Assembly: GCA_018385275.1 (NCBI GenBank)
Contig: JAHAZM010000074.1
Coordinates: 1 to 34,243, forward strand
DNA: 34,243 nucleotides
DNA from: Eubacteriales bacterium
GTDB taxonomy: Bacteria; Bacillota; Clostridia; Christensenellales; MB2-83
Direction: 5' to 3'
Shown here: piece after piece, positions 16,236 through 26,300 of the stretch
Layout of the letters: every line of letters starts with the position of its first letter
Position numbering within the stretch: position 1 is the stretch's first letter
Made by a program: the position numbers and the translations under genes
The notes under the pieces: model-generated
Database searches by the model: none
The model's input: the letters and a program-made list of their open reading frames with translations, nothing else
Told to the model about the DNA's origin: nothing

Positions 16236-18174
16236 ATGGCTCAGTTTTTAGCAAGAATATGTCTTTCCAATTCCGTTGCGACGGATAATCTCAAAAAGCT
16301 CGGCAGCATGTGGAAAGAGTGCAGCAAAGCGCTTCCGAAAGGCGCGTCGCCGGAACTGTTCAGCGAGCGATTTACTTTCGGTGCTCTGCGCATGACGGCG
16401 CGAACGGGAAAAGAATGCGTCAACATACTGGAGAACGCGTGGCGGCAGAAGTTTCCCGAAGAGAAAGAGCTTCCTCGGATCATGGTCTGCGCCGACGACG
16501 GCAGCGATCAGACGAAGCTGATGAAGAGCATCTATTCTTCCTATTACGGGATCAACGAGTATATTTCGCTTGTGACCGAACTGTACGGCGAGATCCCGCT
16601 CCTGCGGGAGCGCGGCGCCTTGAAAGCGCTGCGGATGCAGAACTACCTGTTCGCCGTCGATCAGGGCTGCGGGTTTACGACGATGCTTTCTTCGTTCGGC
16701 GACTATCTGCGCCGCATGAAAGTATACGGCGAGGACAGCGGGCGCGACAAATATACCGAGTATATCGTCGATAAGGAATCGAACGGCGAACGCGCCGACG
16801 TGAACGATATCATCGAGGCGCTTTCCGGAGAAGAGTCCATCGCTGAAAACGGCGTGATCGGGATCGATATCGGATATTTTCTCGAGGGCGAAAAAACGGA
16901 CGAGCTCAGAAGATTCCTCAAAAGACTCTATACCCTGCAGGACAAATATGTTTTTGTTTTCCGGGTGCCGTTCCTCGAAAAAAAAAGCGCTCGACAATAT
17001 CGCCGCGGCGCTTTCCGATCAGATGCTGCTGAGGACGGTGACCGTTCCGCCGCTCCACGAGTGCGCGCTGCTCGAGTATTTCTGGGACACGCTCCGCAAT
17101 CTCGGCTATATGGCCGATGTTTCCGTCATGGAGCCGTTTTTCGCGCGGATACGCGCCGAGAAGAAGGACGGACGGTTCTACGGTTTCAAAACCGTTGAAA
17201 AAATCGCGCAGGAGATGATTCTGGAAAAAGCGAAAACCGTCGCCGGGTCCAAAATGCTCGGGATGAATACGGAAGAAACCATGATCGGAGCCGACGACGT
17301 TTCCGACGCCGCCGGCAAGGAAAAGAAAGAGCAAAACGGGTACGACCAGTTGGCCGAACTCATCGGCATGGAGGAAGTCGCCAAACGCGTCAGGGAGATC
17401 GTCTCGCAGGTAAAACTGTCCCTGTCGGATCCGAAGCTCGATCGTCCTTGTATCCATATGCGGTTCCTCGGTGCGCCGGGCACGGGCAAAACGACGGTCG
17501 CCCGCATCATCGGGCAGATCTTCCGAGAGGAGGGGATTCTCCGCAAGGGAGCGTTCATCGAGTATTCGGCCCGCTCGCTCTGCGCCGAATACGTCGGGCA
17601 GACCGCGGTCAAGACGGCGTCGATCTGCCGCGATTCTTACGGCTCCGTGCTTTTCCTTGACGAAGCCTATTCGCTTTACGATAACGACATCGCCACCAAC
17701 GACTACGGCAAAGAAGCCTTGACGACGCTGATTTCCGAAATGGAAAACCATCGGGACGATATGCTGGTCATCATGGCCGGCTATACGGAGGATATGGAAA
17801 CGCTGATGAAGGGCAACGCCGGTCTGCGGAGCCGTATGCCCTATGAGATCATGTTCAAGAATTATTCGCGCAGCGAGTTGTTCGAGATCTTTATGCTGAT
17901 GGTGAGGAAGCATTTTTCCTATACCGAGGAGTTCGAAGCCGAAGCGAAGAGTTATTTTATGGCTCTTTCCGATGGTTATCTTAATTCGAAAGAGTTCGCC
18001 AACGCCCGGTTCGTCCGCAACCTTTATGAGCGCACATGGTCGAAAGGCGCGCTGCGCGCGTCGCTGTCCGGTCTGGCGCGCGTCGAACTCATCAAGGATG
18101 ATTTCATCGCGGCCAGCAGTGAAAAGGAATTCTCGGAAAAGAGGGAAACCGAGCGCGCCAAGATCGGTTTCTGA
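16236..18174 (+). CDS. CbbX/SpoVK-like AAA+ ATPase, split into two frames at an A9 run (16978-16986)
   Basis: ORF 16236-17198 reads sensibly to ...FRVPFLEKK; ORF 16948-18174 continues as ...ALDNIAAALSDQMLLRTV and contains FLGAPGTGKTTVAR (Walker A) and SVLFLDEAYSLY (Walker B). Removing one A gives one 645-aa protein. Confidence 0.8.
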
Positions 18175-18265
18175 CGCTGTGGCGGAAGCATGGGAGAAAC
18201 GGGAAGCTGCAGGACGTGCGGCAGAACGACCGCGTCAAATCTCCCGTGGCAAGGGACAAAAACCG

Positions 18266-18293
18266 AAAAAGCAGGTCGACAGACCTGCTTTTC
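18266..18293 (-). terminator. terminator downstream of tRNA-Ser, possibly bidirectional
   Basis: AAAAGCAGGTC-TGTC-GACCTGCTTTTT on the minus strand; also usable after the plus-strand AAA+ gene. Confidence 0.65.
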
Positions 18294-18299
18294 CGGTTT

Positions 18300-18390
18300 T
18301 GGCGGAGAGTTAGGGATTTGAACCCTAGGAGGGGTATTAGCCCTCACACGATTTCCAGTCGTGCGCCTTAGACCACTCAGCCAACTCTCC
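18300..18390 (-). tRNA. tRNA-Ser(GGA)
   Basis: GGAGAGTTGGCTGAGTGGTCTAAGGCGCACGACTGGAAATCGTGTGAGGGCTAATACCCCTCCTAGGGTTCAAATCCCTAACTCTCCGCCA; 7-bp acceptor stem, CACGA-CTGGAAA-TCGTG anticodon arm, long variable arm, encoded CCA. Confidence 0.96.
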
Positions 18391-18417
18391 GTAAGCTTTC
18401 GTGCTCTTGACTTCGGT

Positions 18418-18446
18418 ATTATAGCATTCCCGACCCGTTCGGTCAA
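18418..18446 (-). promoter_or_regulatory. promoter TTGACC-N17-TATAAT for tRNA-Ser
   Basis: 5/6 and 6/6 hexamers with 17-nt spacer, immediately upstream of the tRNA. Confidence 0.65.
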
Positions 18447-18484
18447 ATGTTTTTTTGTCCCGCCGGGGTCCGCCTGACGCGCGC

Positions 18485-20401
18485 TCAATCCAGCTCGAAG
18501 GCACCGGTATAAAGCTGATAGTATTTCCCGCGCGCCTCGATGAGCTCGCGATGGCTGCCCCGTTCGATGATGCGGCCGTGATCGAGAACGATGATGACGT
18601 CGGCGTTGCGGACCGTGCTGAGGCGGTGGGCGATAACGAAAACCGTGCGCCCGTGCATCAGCGCGTCCATGCCGCGCTGCACGATGGTCTCGGTGCGGGT
18701 ATCGATGCTGCTCGTTGCCTCGTCGAGGATCATGGCCGGCGGATCGGCCACCGCCGCCCGGGCAATGGAAATCAACTGGCGTTGTCCTACGGACAGATTG
18801 GCGCCGTTGTTGGTCAGTTCGGTTTCGTAGCCCTGCGGCAGCCGGCTGATAAAGTCGTCGGCGCCGGCCAGCTTGGCCGCCGCGACGCATTCCTCGTCGG
18901 TTGCGCCGGGTTTGCCGTAGCGGATATTGTCCATAACGGAACCGGTGAAGAGATTGACCTCCTGCAGGACCATGCCGAGGGAACGGCGCAGGTCGGCTTT
19001 CTTGATCTTGTTGATATTGATGCCGTCGTAGCGGATCTTGCCGTCGGCAATATCGTAGAAACGGTTGATCAGGTTGGTGATCGTCGTTTTGCCCGCGCCG
19101 GTCGCGCCGACGAAAGCGATCTTCTGACCCGGCTGCGCAGTCAGAGAAATGTCGTGCAGGACCAGTTTTTCCGGTACGTAGCCGAAATCCACGTCGTGCA
19201 GGACGATTTCGCCGCGCACCGGTACGAGCTCGACCGTGCCGGTCTCCCGGTGCGGATGCTTCCAGGCAAAGAGTCCGGTCGCTTCCTGCGTTTCGACGAG
19301 CGCGCCGTTTTCCTCGCGGACGTTGACGAGCGTGACGTAGCCCTCGTCGGTTTCGGGCTTTTCGTCAAGGAGACGGAAAACCCTCTCCGCACCGGCCAGC
19401 GCCATGATGAACATATTGATCTGCTGACTGATCTGATTGATGGGCATGGAGAAATTCCTCGACAGCTGCAGGAACGAAGCGACGCTGCCGACGGTCAGTC
19501 CGCCCACGCCGCTGATCGCCAGCGCGCCGCCGAGAATGGCGATGAGCACGTACTGCAGATGATTCATATTATTCATCATCGGCCCGAGGACGTTGGAGAT
19601 CTTGTTGGCTTCCGTGGCGTTGCGGCACAGCTCGTCGTTGCGCTGATCGAATTCTTCCTTGCAGATCTCCTCGTGACAGAAGACCTTGACGACCTTCTGG
19701 CCGTTGATGTGCTCCTCGATATAGCCGTTGAGACGGCCGAGCGAGGATTGATTGGCGGCAAAGTATCCGCCGCTCTTCTGCGCGAGCTTGGTCGAAACGA
19801 AGGTCATGGCCACGACGCAGACCACGACGAAAAGCGTCAGCCACAGACTCAGCTGGCACATGGCGATGAAAATGGATACGATCGTGATCAGCGAGGAGAA
19901 TACCTGCGGGATGAGCTGGGAGACCATCTGACGCAGCGTATCCGTATCGTTGGTATAGCGGCTCATGACGTCGCCGTAGCTGTGCGTATCGAAATACTTG
20001 ACCGGTAGCGTCTGCATATGCCTGAACATATCGTCGCGGATCTTTTTGAGCACGCTTTGGCTGATGCTGACCATGAGCAGGCTGTTGCAGTAACCAGCCG
20101 CGATGCCGATCAGATAGATGCCCGCCATTTTGAGGATGAAAAGCAGCAGAGACGTATAATCCGGCGTCTGCATGAGCAGGAGCGGTCCGATATAGTCGTC
20201 GATCAGTCTGCCGATGAAAAGCGACGCCTGCACGTTGACCAGCGCGCTGACGACGATACACAGGAAGACCAGCAGGAAGCGCCATTTATAATGGAAAATA
20301 TACCCCATCAGGCGCTTGAAAGTGTTTTTATCAAAATGGGCGAACGATTCTTTCGTCAACCCCATTCCGCGCATTCCGCGTCCGGGCATGGGTCCGGCCA
20401 T
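18485..20401 (-). CDS. ABC transporter, fused permease/ATPase, canonical NBD
   Basis: TMD followed by GATGAGKTT Walker A, LSVGQRQ signature, MILDEATSSID, IAHRLST. Confidence 0.93.
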   Translation of the reverse strand: MAGPMPGRGMRGMGLTKESFAHFDKNTFKRLMGYIFHYKWRFLLVFLCIVVSALVNVQASLFIGRLIDDYIGPLLLMQTPDYTSLLLFILKMAGIYLIGIAAGYCNSLLMVSISQSVLKKIRDDMFRHMQTLPVKYFDTHSYGDVMSRYTNDTDTLRQMVSQLIPQVFSSLITIVSIFIAMCQLSLWLTLFVVVCVVAMTFVSTKLAQKSGGYFAANQSSLGRLNGYIEEHINGQKVVKVFCHEEICKEEFDQRNDELCRNATEANKISNVLGPMMNNMNHLQYVLIAILGGALAISGVGGLTVGSVASFLQLSRNFSMPINQISQQINMFIMALAGAERVFRLLDEKPETDEGYVTLVNVREENGALVETQEATGLFAWKHPHRETGTVELVPVRGEIVLHDVDFGYVPEKLVLHDISLTAQPGQKIAFVGATGAGKTTITNLINRFYDIADGKIRYDGININKIKKADLRRSLGMVLQEVNLFTGSVMDNIRYGKPGATDEECVAAAKLAGADDFISRLPQGYETELTNNGANLSVGQRQLISIARAAVADPPAMILDEATSSIDTRTETIVQRGMDALMHGRTVFVIAHRLSTVRNADVIIVLDHGRIIERGSHRELIEARGKYYQLYTGAFELD

Positions 20402-22146
20402 TATTCCTCACCGCCTTTCGTCTGCGAGGTGTAGACTTCGCGGTAAATCACGCTGCGCTCCATCAGCTCGTCGTGCGTGCCGAAATCGACGACCCGGCCG
20501 CCGTCGAGCACAAGGATGCGGTCGGCGTTCTGGATCGACGAGATGCGCTGTGCGATGATGAGCTTGGTCACGTGAGGGATATCCTCGGCAAAGGCGCGCC
20601 GGATCTCGGCGTCCGTGGCGGTATCGACCGCGCTGGTCGAGTCGTCGAGGATCAGGATCTTCGGATCCTTGAGAAGGGCCCGGGCGATGCAGAGCCGCTG
20701 CTTCTGTCCGCCGGAAACGTTGCTGCCGCCCTGTTCGATGACGGTGTCGTAGCCGTCCGGGAACTGCCGGATGAACGGATCGGCGCAGGCGAGGCGGCAC
20801 GCGCGCTCCATTTCCTCGTCCGTCGCGTCCGGATTGCCCCAGCGCAGGTTTTCTTTGATCGTTCCGCTGAAAAGCGTGTTTTTCTGCAGGACCATCGCGA
20901 CTTTGTCACGCAGCGCGCCGAGATCATACTCGCGCACGTCGTGCCCGCCGACCCGGACCGAGCCGACCGTCGCGTCATAGAGACGCGGGATGAGCTGGAC
21001 CAGCGTGGATTTGCCCGAACCCGTGCCGCCGATGACGCCGATAGTTTCGCCGGCGCGGATAGACACGTCTACGTCCGACAGACAGAGTCTGGAAGCGTCG
21101 CCGGCGTAACTGAAACCGACGCCATGGAAATCAATGCTGCCGTCGGGAACCTCTTTCACGGCGTTTTCCGGGGAAACGATCAGACTTTCTTCGTCGAGGA
21201 CTTCCGCGACGCGCTGCATGGACGCCTGCGACATGGTCAGCATGACGAAGATCATCGACAGCATCATGAGACTGGCCAGCGACTGCGTTCCGTAGCTGAT
21301 CAGGCCCATGAGCTGACCGGTGGTCATGCCCAGCTCGGGTACGTTGCCCGACTGGACGATCAGCGCCGCGCAGACCCACGCCACGATCAGCGTCACGGCG
21401 TACATGACGCCCTGCATGAGCGGATTGTTGAGAGCGAGGATCTTTTCGGCCTTGGTAAAGAGCCGGTAGATGTCCTCGGAGATGGTCGTGAATTTCTTCG
21501 TTTCATGATCCTCGCGGACAAAGGCTTTGACGACCCTGTGCCCGCGCAGGTTTTCCTGCACCACTTGGTTAAGGCTGTCGTAGGTGCGGAAAACTTTATT
21601 AAAGAGCGGAAAGGTCGTCTTCATCATCAGAAACAGCGCGATCGCCAGCAGCGGCATCGCGGCCAGAAAGATCAGCGATACGCTGACGTTGATCGTCAGC
21701 GCCATGATGACGGAGAAAAGCAGCGTCATGGGGCTGCGGACCGCCATGCGGATCAGCATCTGAAACGCGTTCTGCACGTTGGTCACGTCCGTGGTCAGCC
21801 GCGTCACGAGACCGGAGGAAGAGAATTTATCGATATTGGTGAAAGAGAAGTTCTGGATCCGATAATAAAGATCATGCCGCAGATTGCGCGCGAAACCGGC
21901 GGAAGCCACCGCCGCGCTGCGGCCGCCGAGCACGCCGAAGAGCATGGAGACGCAGGATGCCGCCACCAGCAGGACGCCGTATTGGATGATTTCGTTCATG
22001 TTGCCGGCGTCGATGCCGTAGTCCACGAGTTTGGCGATCAGCAGCGGGATGAGCATTTCCATAATCACTTCAAACACCATGAAAAACGGCGTCAGCAAGG
22101 CCGGTTTTTTGTATTCGCGGATGCTTTTCGCTATTTTTTTTACCAT
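20401..22146 (-). CDS. ABC transporter, fused permease/ATPase, degenerate NBD
   Basis: TMD followed by GGTGSGKST, VSGGQKQR, LILDDSTSAVD, IAQRISS; 1-nt TAATG overlap with the partner gene. Confidence 0.93.
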   Translation of the reverse strand: MVKKIAKSIREYKKPALLTPFFMVFEVIMEMLIPLLIAKLVDYGIDAGNMNEIIQYGVLLVAASCVSMLFGVLGGRSAAVASAGFARNLRHDLYYRIQNFSFTNIDKFSSSGLVTRLTTDVTNVQNAFQMLIRMAVRSPMTLLFSVIMALTINVSVSLIFLAAMPLLAIALFLMMKTTFPLFNKVFRTYDSLNQVVQENLRGHRVVKAFVREDHETKKFTTISEDIYRLFTKAEKILALNNPLMQGVMYAVTLIVAWVCAALIVQSGNVPELGMTTGQLMGLISYGTQSLASLMMLSMIFVMLTMSQASMQRVAEVLDEESLIVSPENAVKEVPDGSIDFHGVGFSYAGDASRLCLSDVDVSIRAGETIGVIGGTGSGKSTLVQLIPRLYDATVGSVRVGGHDVREYDLGALRDKVAMVLQKNTLFSGTIKENLRWGNPDATDEEMERACRLACADPFIRQFPDGYDTVIEQGGSNVSGGQKQRLCIARALLKDPKILILDDSTSAVDTATDAEIRRAFAEDIPHVTKLIIAQRISSIQNADRILVLDGGRVVDFGTHDELMERSVIYREVYTSQTKGGEE

Positions 22147-22178
22147 GTGACAAAAAACTCCTGTTAAGGTATAATAAC

Positions 22179-22206
22179 ATTATAATGACGGAAAAAATAT
22201 TGTCAA
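22179..22206 (-). promoter_or_regulatory. promoter TTGACA-N16-TATAAT for the ABC exporter pair
   Basis: Consensus hexamers, 16-nt spacer, minus strand. Confidence 0.6.
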
Positions 22207-22316
22207 ACGTCTTTTGCCTTTTTCCGGAAAAAATTTGCGATCCGGCAATAAGCTTTGACGGATTTATATGGTTTTGCCGCGGATTTTTCGCCGTGATAAT
22301 GCCGGGAGGAATTGGT

Positions 22317-23012
22317 ATGCCTTATTTTTATTTCGATCAATGGTACTTTCTGCTGGTCGTGCCGGCCATGATCTTGGGTCTGATCGCTCAGGTGAGGGTC
22401 AAATCTGCCTATTCCCGCTGGTCGGGCGTGCGGGTTTCCACGGGTTTGACCGGAACGGACGCGGCCCGGATCGTTCTGCAGCGCGGAGGGGTACGGGACG
22501 TACAGGTAACGTCCGTCGGCGGACAGTTGACCGATCATTATGATCCGGCGAAAAAATCGCTGGCCCTTTCCGAAGGAGTATACGGCGCCGCCTCGGTGGC
22601 GGCCGTGGGGATCGCGGCCCATGAAGCGGGTCACGCGCTGCAGCATGCCGAAGGGTATTTCCCGCTGAAGATCCGCACCGCGATCATTCCGCTGACGCGC
22701 TTCGGTTCGGCGGCGGCTCCTTTCGTACTGTTGGCCGGCGTTCTCTTTTCGTTTGAACCGCTGGTTCTGGCGGGAATCCTGTGCTTTTCGCTGGCGGCGC
22801 TGTTCCAGCTTGTGACGCTTCCCGTCGAATTCAACGCCAGCCGCCGCGCGCTGACGGCGCTGGAGGAAAGCGGCGTGATCCGTACGGAGGAGGAGAGGAC
22901 CGGCGTCAAGCGCGTTCTGAGCGCCGCGGCAATGACTTACGTAGCGGCGCTGATTTCCTCGTTGGCCACGATCCTGCGGCTGCTGCTTCTGTTCACAAAC
23001 CGCCGCCGTTGA
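22317..23012 (+). CDS. zinc metallopeptidase, YugP family
   Basis: AAHEAGHALQHAEGYFPLKIR HExxH-type motif, membrane helices; SD GGGAGGAATT before ATG 22317. Confidence 0.88.
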   Translation: MPYFYFDQWYFLLVVPAMILGLIAQVRVKSAYSRWSGVRVSTGLTGTDAARIVLQRGGVRDVQVTSVGGQLTDHYDPAKKSLALSEGVYGAASVAAVGIAAHEAGHALQHAEGYFPLKIRTAIIPLTRFGSAAAPFVLLAGVLFSFEPLVLAGILCFSLAALFQLVTLPVEFNASRRALTALEESGVIRTEEERTGVKRVLSAAAMTYVAALISSLATILRLLLLFTNRRR

Positions 23013-23035
23013 TTTCTTCTTTTCCGGATACGAGG

Positions 23036-23067
23036 GTCCCGGTCAATTTTGACCGGGACTTTTTTGC
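23036..23067 (+). terminator. Rho-independent terminator between the peptidase gene and rpoB
   Basis: GTCCCGGTCA-ATTT-TGACCGGGAC-TTTTTTG. Confidence 0.8.
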
Positions 23068-23179
23068 TGTCGGCGCGAAACGCGTTTCGTTCTGAAGCGG
23101 CTTTTTCATGGCGATCCGAGAAATAAAAGCACATTTCTTATCAAAATTCGTAAAATCCAAATGTTTTCTCAAAAAACGC

Positions 23180-23208
23180 TTGACATTCAACTTGACAAGC
23201 GTTAAGAT
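23180..23208 (+). promoter_or_regulatory. rpoB promoter TTGACA-N17-TAAGAT, overlapped by an inverted repeat
   Basis: Consensus -35, 4-5/6 -10, 17-nt spacer; AACGCTTG-N13-CAAGCGTT at 23175-23203. Confidence 0.65.
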
Positions 23209-23292
23209 AGTAAACTGCATCAGTAGTGTTTAAAATGGGAATTTATCCCTGAACCCCGCCCCAATTCTGACAGGATTTGGGTAAGGGGAACT

Positions 23293-23358
23293 ATGCGCCT
23301 TAATTTTAAAAAAACGCCGGTGCCAGAGAAAATCATCATTAGGAGAGTGGACGTATGA
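23293..23358 (+). CDS. candidate 21-aa leader peptide [21 protein letters not shown], overlapping the rpoB start by ATGA
   Basis: SD-like AAGGGG 5 nt before the ATG; TGA stop at 23356-23358 overlaps the rpoB ATG at 23355-23357. Confidence 0.4.
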   Translation: MRLNFKKTPVPEKIIIRRVDV

Positions 23359-26300
23359 TTCATGAGATGCAGACGGGAGAACGTACGCGTGAGGTATTGA
23401 TGGGGAAGCGCACAAGACATACCTTTGCGCGTGTGAACGAAGCCATCGAAATGCCGGACCTTATCGAGGTGCAGAAGAAGTCTTATCAGAGATTCATCGA
23501 TGAGGAAATGATCGACGTGCTGCGGGACGTTTCTCCGATTTGTGATTATTCTGATACGCTCGAGCTTTCGTTCGTGGGTTTCACGCTGGAAAAGGACAAA
23601 CCGAAGTATTCCGTTCAGGAATGCAAGAACCGTGACGCTACGTATGCCGCTCCGCTGAAAGTCGTCGTTCGTCTGGTAAACAAATCGACGGGCGAGGTCA
23701 AGGAGCAGGAGGTCTTCATGGGAGATTTCCCGCTGATGACCGATACGGGCACTTTCATCATCAACGGCGCCGAACGCGTCATCGTCAGCCAGCTCATGCG
23801 TTCGCCGGGCGCTTATTTCGACATGGTCCCGGACAAACTGGGTAAAAAACTGTTCAACGCGCAGATCATCCCGATCCGCGGCGCGTGGCTGGAGTTTGAA
23901 TGCGATTCCAACGACGTGATGTGGATCCGCGTTGACCGTACCCGCAAACTGCCCGTGACGGTCTTTTTGCGCGCGCTCGGCATCGGCACCGACGCTCAGA
24001 TTAAATCCGTTTTCGGCGAGAACGTTTATACTTTGGCGACCATTGAAAAGGACACCAGCCATACGGAGGAAGAAGGTCTCTTTGAGCTTTACCGCCGTCT
24101 TCGTCCGGGCGAGCCGCCCACGGTGGAAGGCGTCAAGGCTCTGATCAACGCGCTCTTCTTTGATCCGAAGCGTTACGATCTGATGCGCGTCGGCCGCTAT
24201 AAACTCAATAAAAAGCTTTCGCTGGCGAAGCGCATCATTAACCATACGATCGCCGCCGACGTCATCTCTCCCGTCACAGGCGAGGTCGTCGTGGAAGCCG
24301 GCACCAAGATCGACACCGTCGAACTGGCCGAGTCCGTCCAGGACAGCGGCGCCAATATCGTTTACGTTTTCAGCGAAAAAGACGGCACCACGCCCGTCAA
24401 GATCATCGGCAACGGCTTCGTCAACACCCGTGGCTGGCTGCCTTTCAACGGGTGTGAGGAAAACGGCTTCAATGAAAAGATCCGTTTCAGCGTCATCAAA
24501 GAGATCCTGGACAAGTATCCCGACGACGTGGAAGCCCAGACGGCCGAGATCAACGCCCGTCACGACGAGCTGATGCCCAAGACCATCCTGATCGACGACA
24601 TCATCTCCGCGGTCAACTACAATATGAGCCTGATGCACGGGATCGGCTGGACGGATGATATCGATCACCTGGGCAACCGCCGCGTGCGTTCCGTCGGCGA
24701 GCTGCTTCAGAACCAGATCCGCATCGGTCTGGCCCGGATGGAGCGTATTATTAAAGAAAGAATGGCTATTCAGGACATCGAGACGATCTCTCCGCAGAGC
24801 CTGATCAACACGCGCCCGGTCACCAGCGCGATCAAGGAGTTCTTCGGATCGTCCCAGTTGTCCCAGTTTATGGATCAGAACAACCCGCTGGCCGAACTGG
24901 CCAATAAGCGCCGCTTGTCTGCTCTGGGCCCGGGTGGTCTGAACCGCGACCGCGCCAGCTTTGAGGTGCGCGACGTTCACCATTCTCATTACGGCAGAAT
25001 GTGTCCGATCGAGACGCCCGAAGGTCCCAACATCGGCCTGATTAACTCGCTGGCCACTTTCGCCCGCATCAACGAATACGGTTTCATCGAGTCGCCTTAT
25101 CGCCGCATCGACAAAGCAACCGGCCGCGTCACGGACGAGATCGTCTATATGACGGCGGACGAGGAAGACTTTTATATCATCGCGCAGGCCAACGAGCCTC
25201 TGGACGGGGAGGGACGTCTGCTGAACAAGCGCGTCACCGTACGTCGCCGCGATGAGATCCTGCCCATGGATGCTTCGAAAGTCGATTTCATTGACGTATC
25301 TCCCAAACAGATCGTTTCCATCGCCACGGCCATGATCCCGTTCCTGGAGAACGACGACGCGAGCCGCGCGCTGATGGGCTCCAACATGCAGCGTCAGGCG
25401 GTCCCGCTTCTCAAGCCCGAAGCGCCGCTCGTCGCGACCGGCATCGAGTACAAAGCCGCCTGCGATTCCGGCGTGTGCTGGTTGGCCGCCAAGGACGGCG
25501 TGGTGGAAAAAGTCGCCGGCGACAGCATCACGCTGCGCTATGACGACGGCGAGGTCGAAACCTTTGAGCTGCAGAAATTCCGCCGCTCCAACCAGGGCAC
25601 CTGTATCAACCAGCGCCCGATCGTTCAGTACGGCGAGCGCGTAAAGGCCAATCAGGTTATCGCCGACGGTCCGAGCACCGACGGCGGCGAAATGAGTCTT
25701 GGCCGCAATATCCTGATCGGTTTCATGACGTGGGAAGGCTATAACTATGAAGACGCCATGCTCGTCAGTGAAAAACTGGTCAAGGACGATATCTTTACGT
25801 CCGTTCATATCGAGGAGTACGAGCTGGAGGCCCGCGATACCAAACTGGGTCTTGAAGAAATCACCCGCGATATTCCCAACGTCGGCGCGGATATGCTGAA
25901 AAACCTCGACGAGCGCGGCATTGTTCGCATCGGCGCCGAGGTCCGCAGCGGCGACATTCTCGTCGGCAAAGTCACGCCCAAGGGCGAGACGGAGCTGACT
26001 GCCGAGGAGCGCCTTCTGCGCGCTATTTTCGGAGAAAAGGCCCGCGAGGTACGCGACACGTCCCTGCGCGTCCCGCACGGCGAGTACGGCATCATCGTCG
26101 ACGTCAAGATCTTCACCCGTGAGAACAAAGACGAGCTTTCGCCCGGCGTCCACGAGCTGGTTCGCGTTTACATCGCGCAGAAGCGCAAAGTCGGCGTCGG
26201 CGATAAAATGGCCGGCCGCCACGGAAACAAGGGCGTCATCTCCCGCGTTCTTCCCGAAGCGGACATGCCGTTCCTGCCGGATGGCACGCCGCTGCAGATC

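Noticed and set aside
18455-22167. Long plus-strand ORFs (517 and 564 aa) opposite the ABC exporter genes
   Set aside because: Antisense shadows; Asp/Arg/His-rich composition, no SD.
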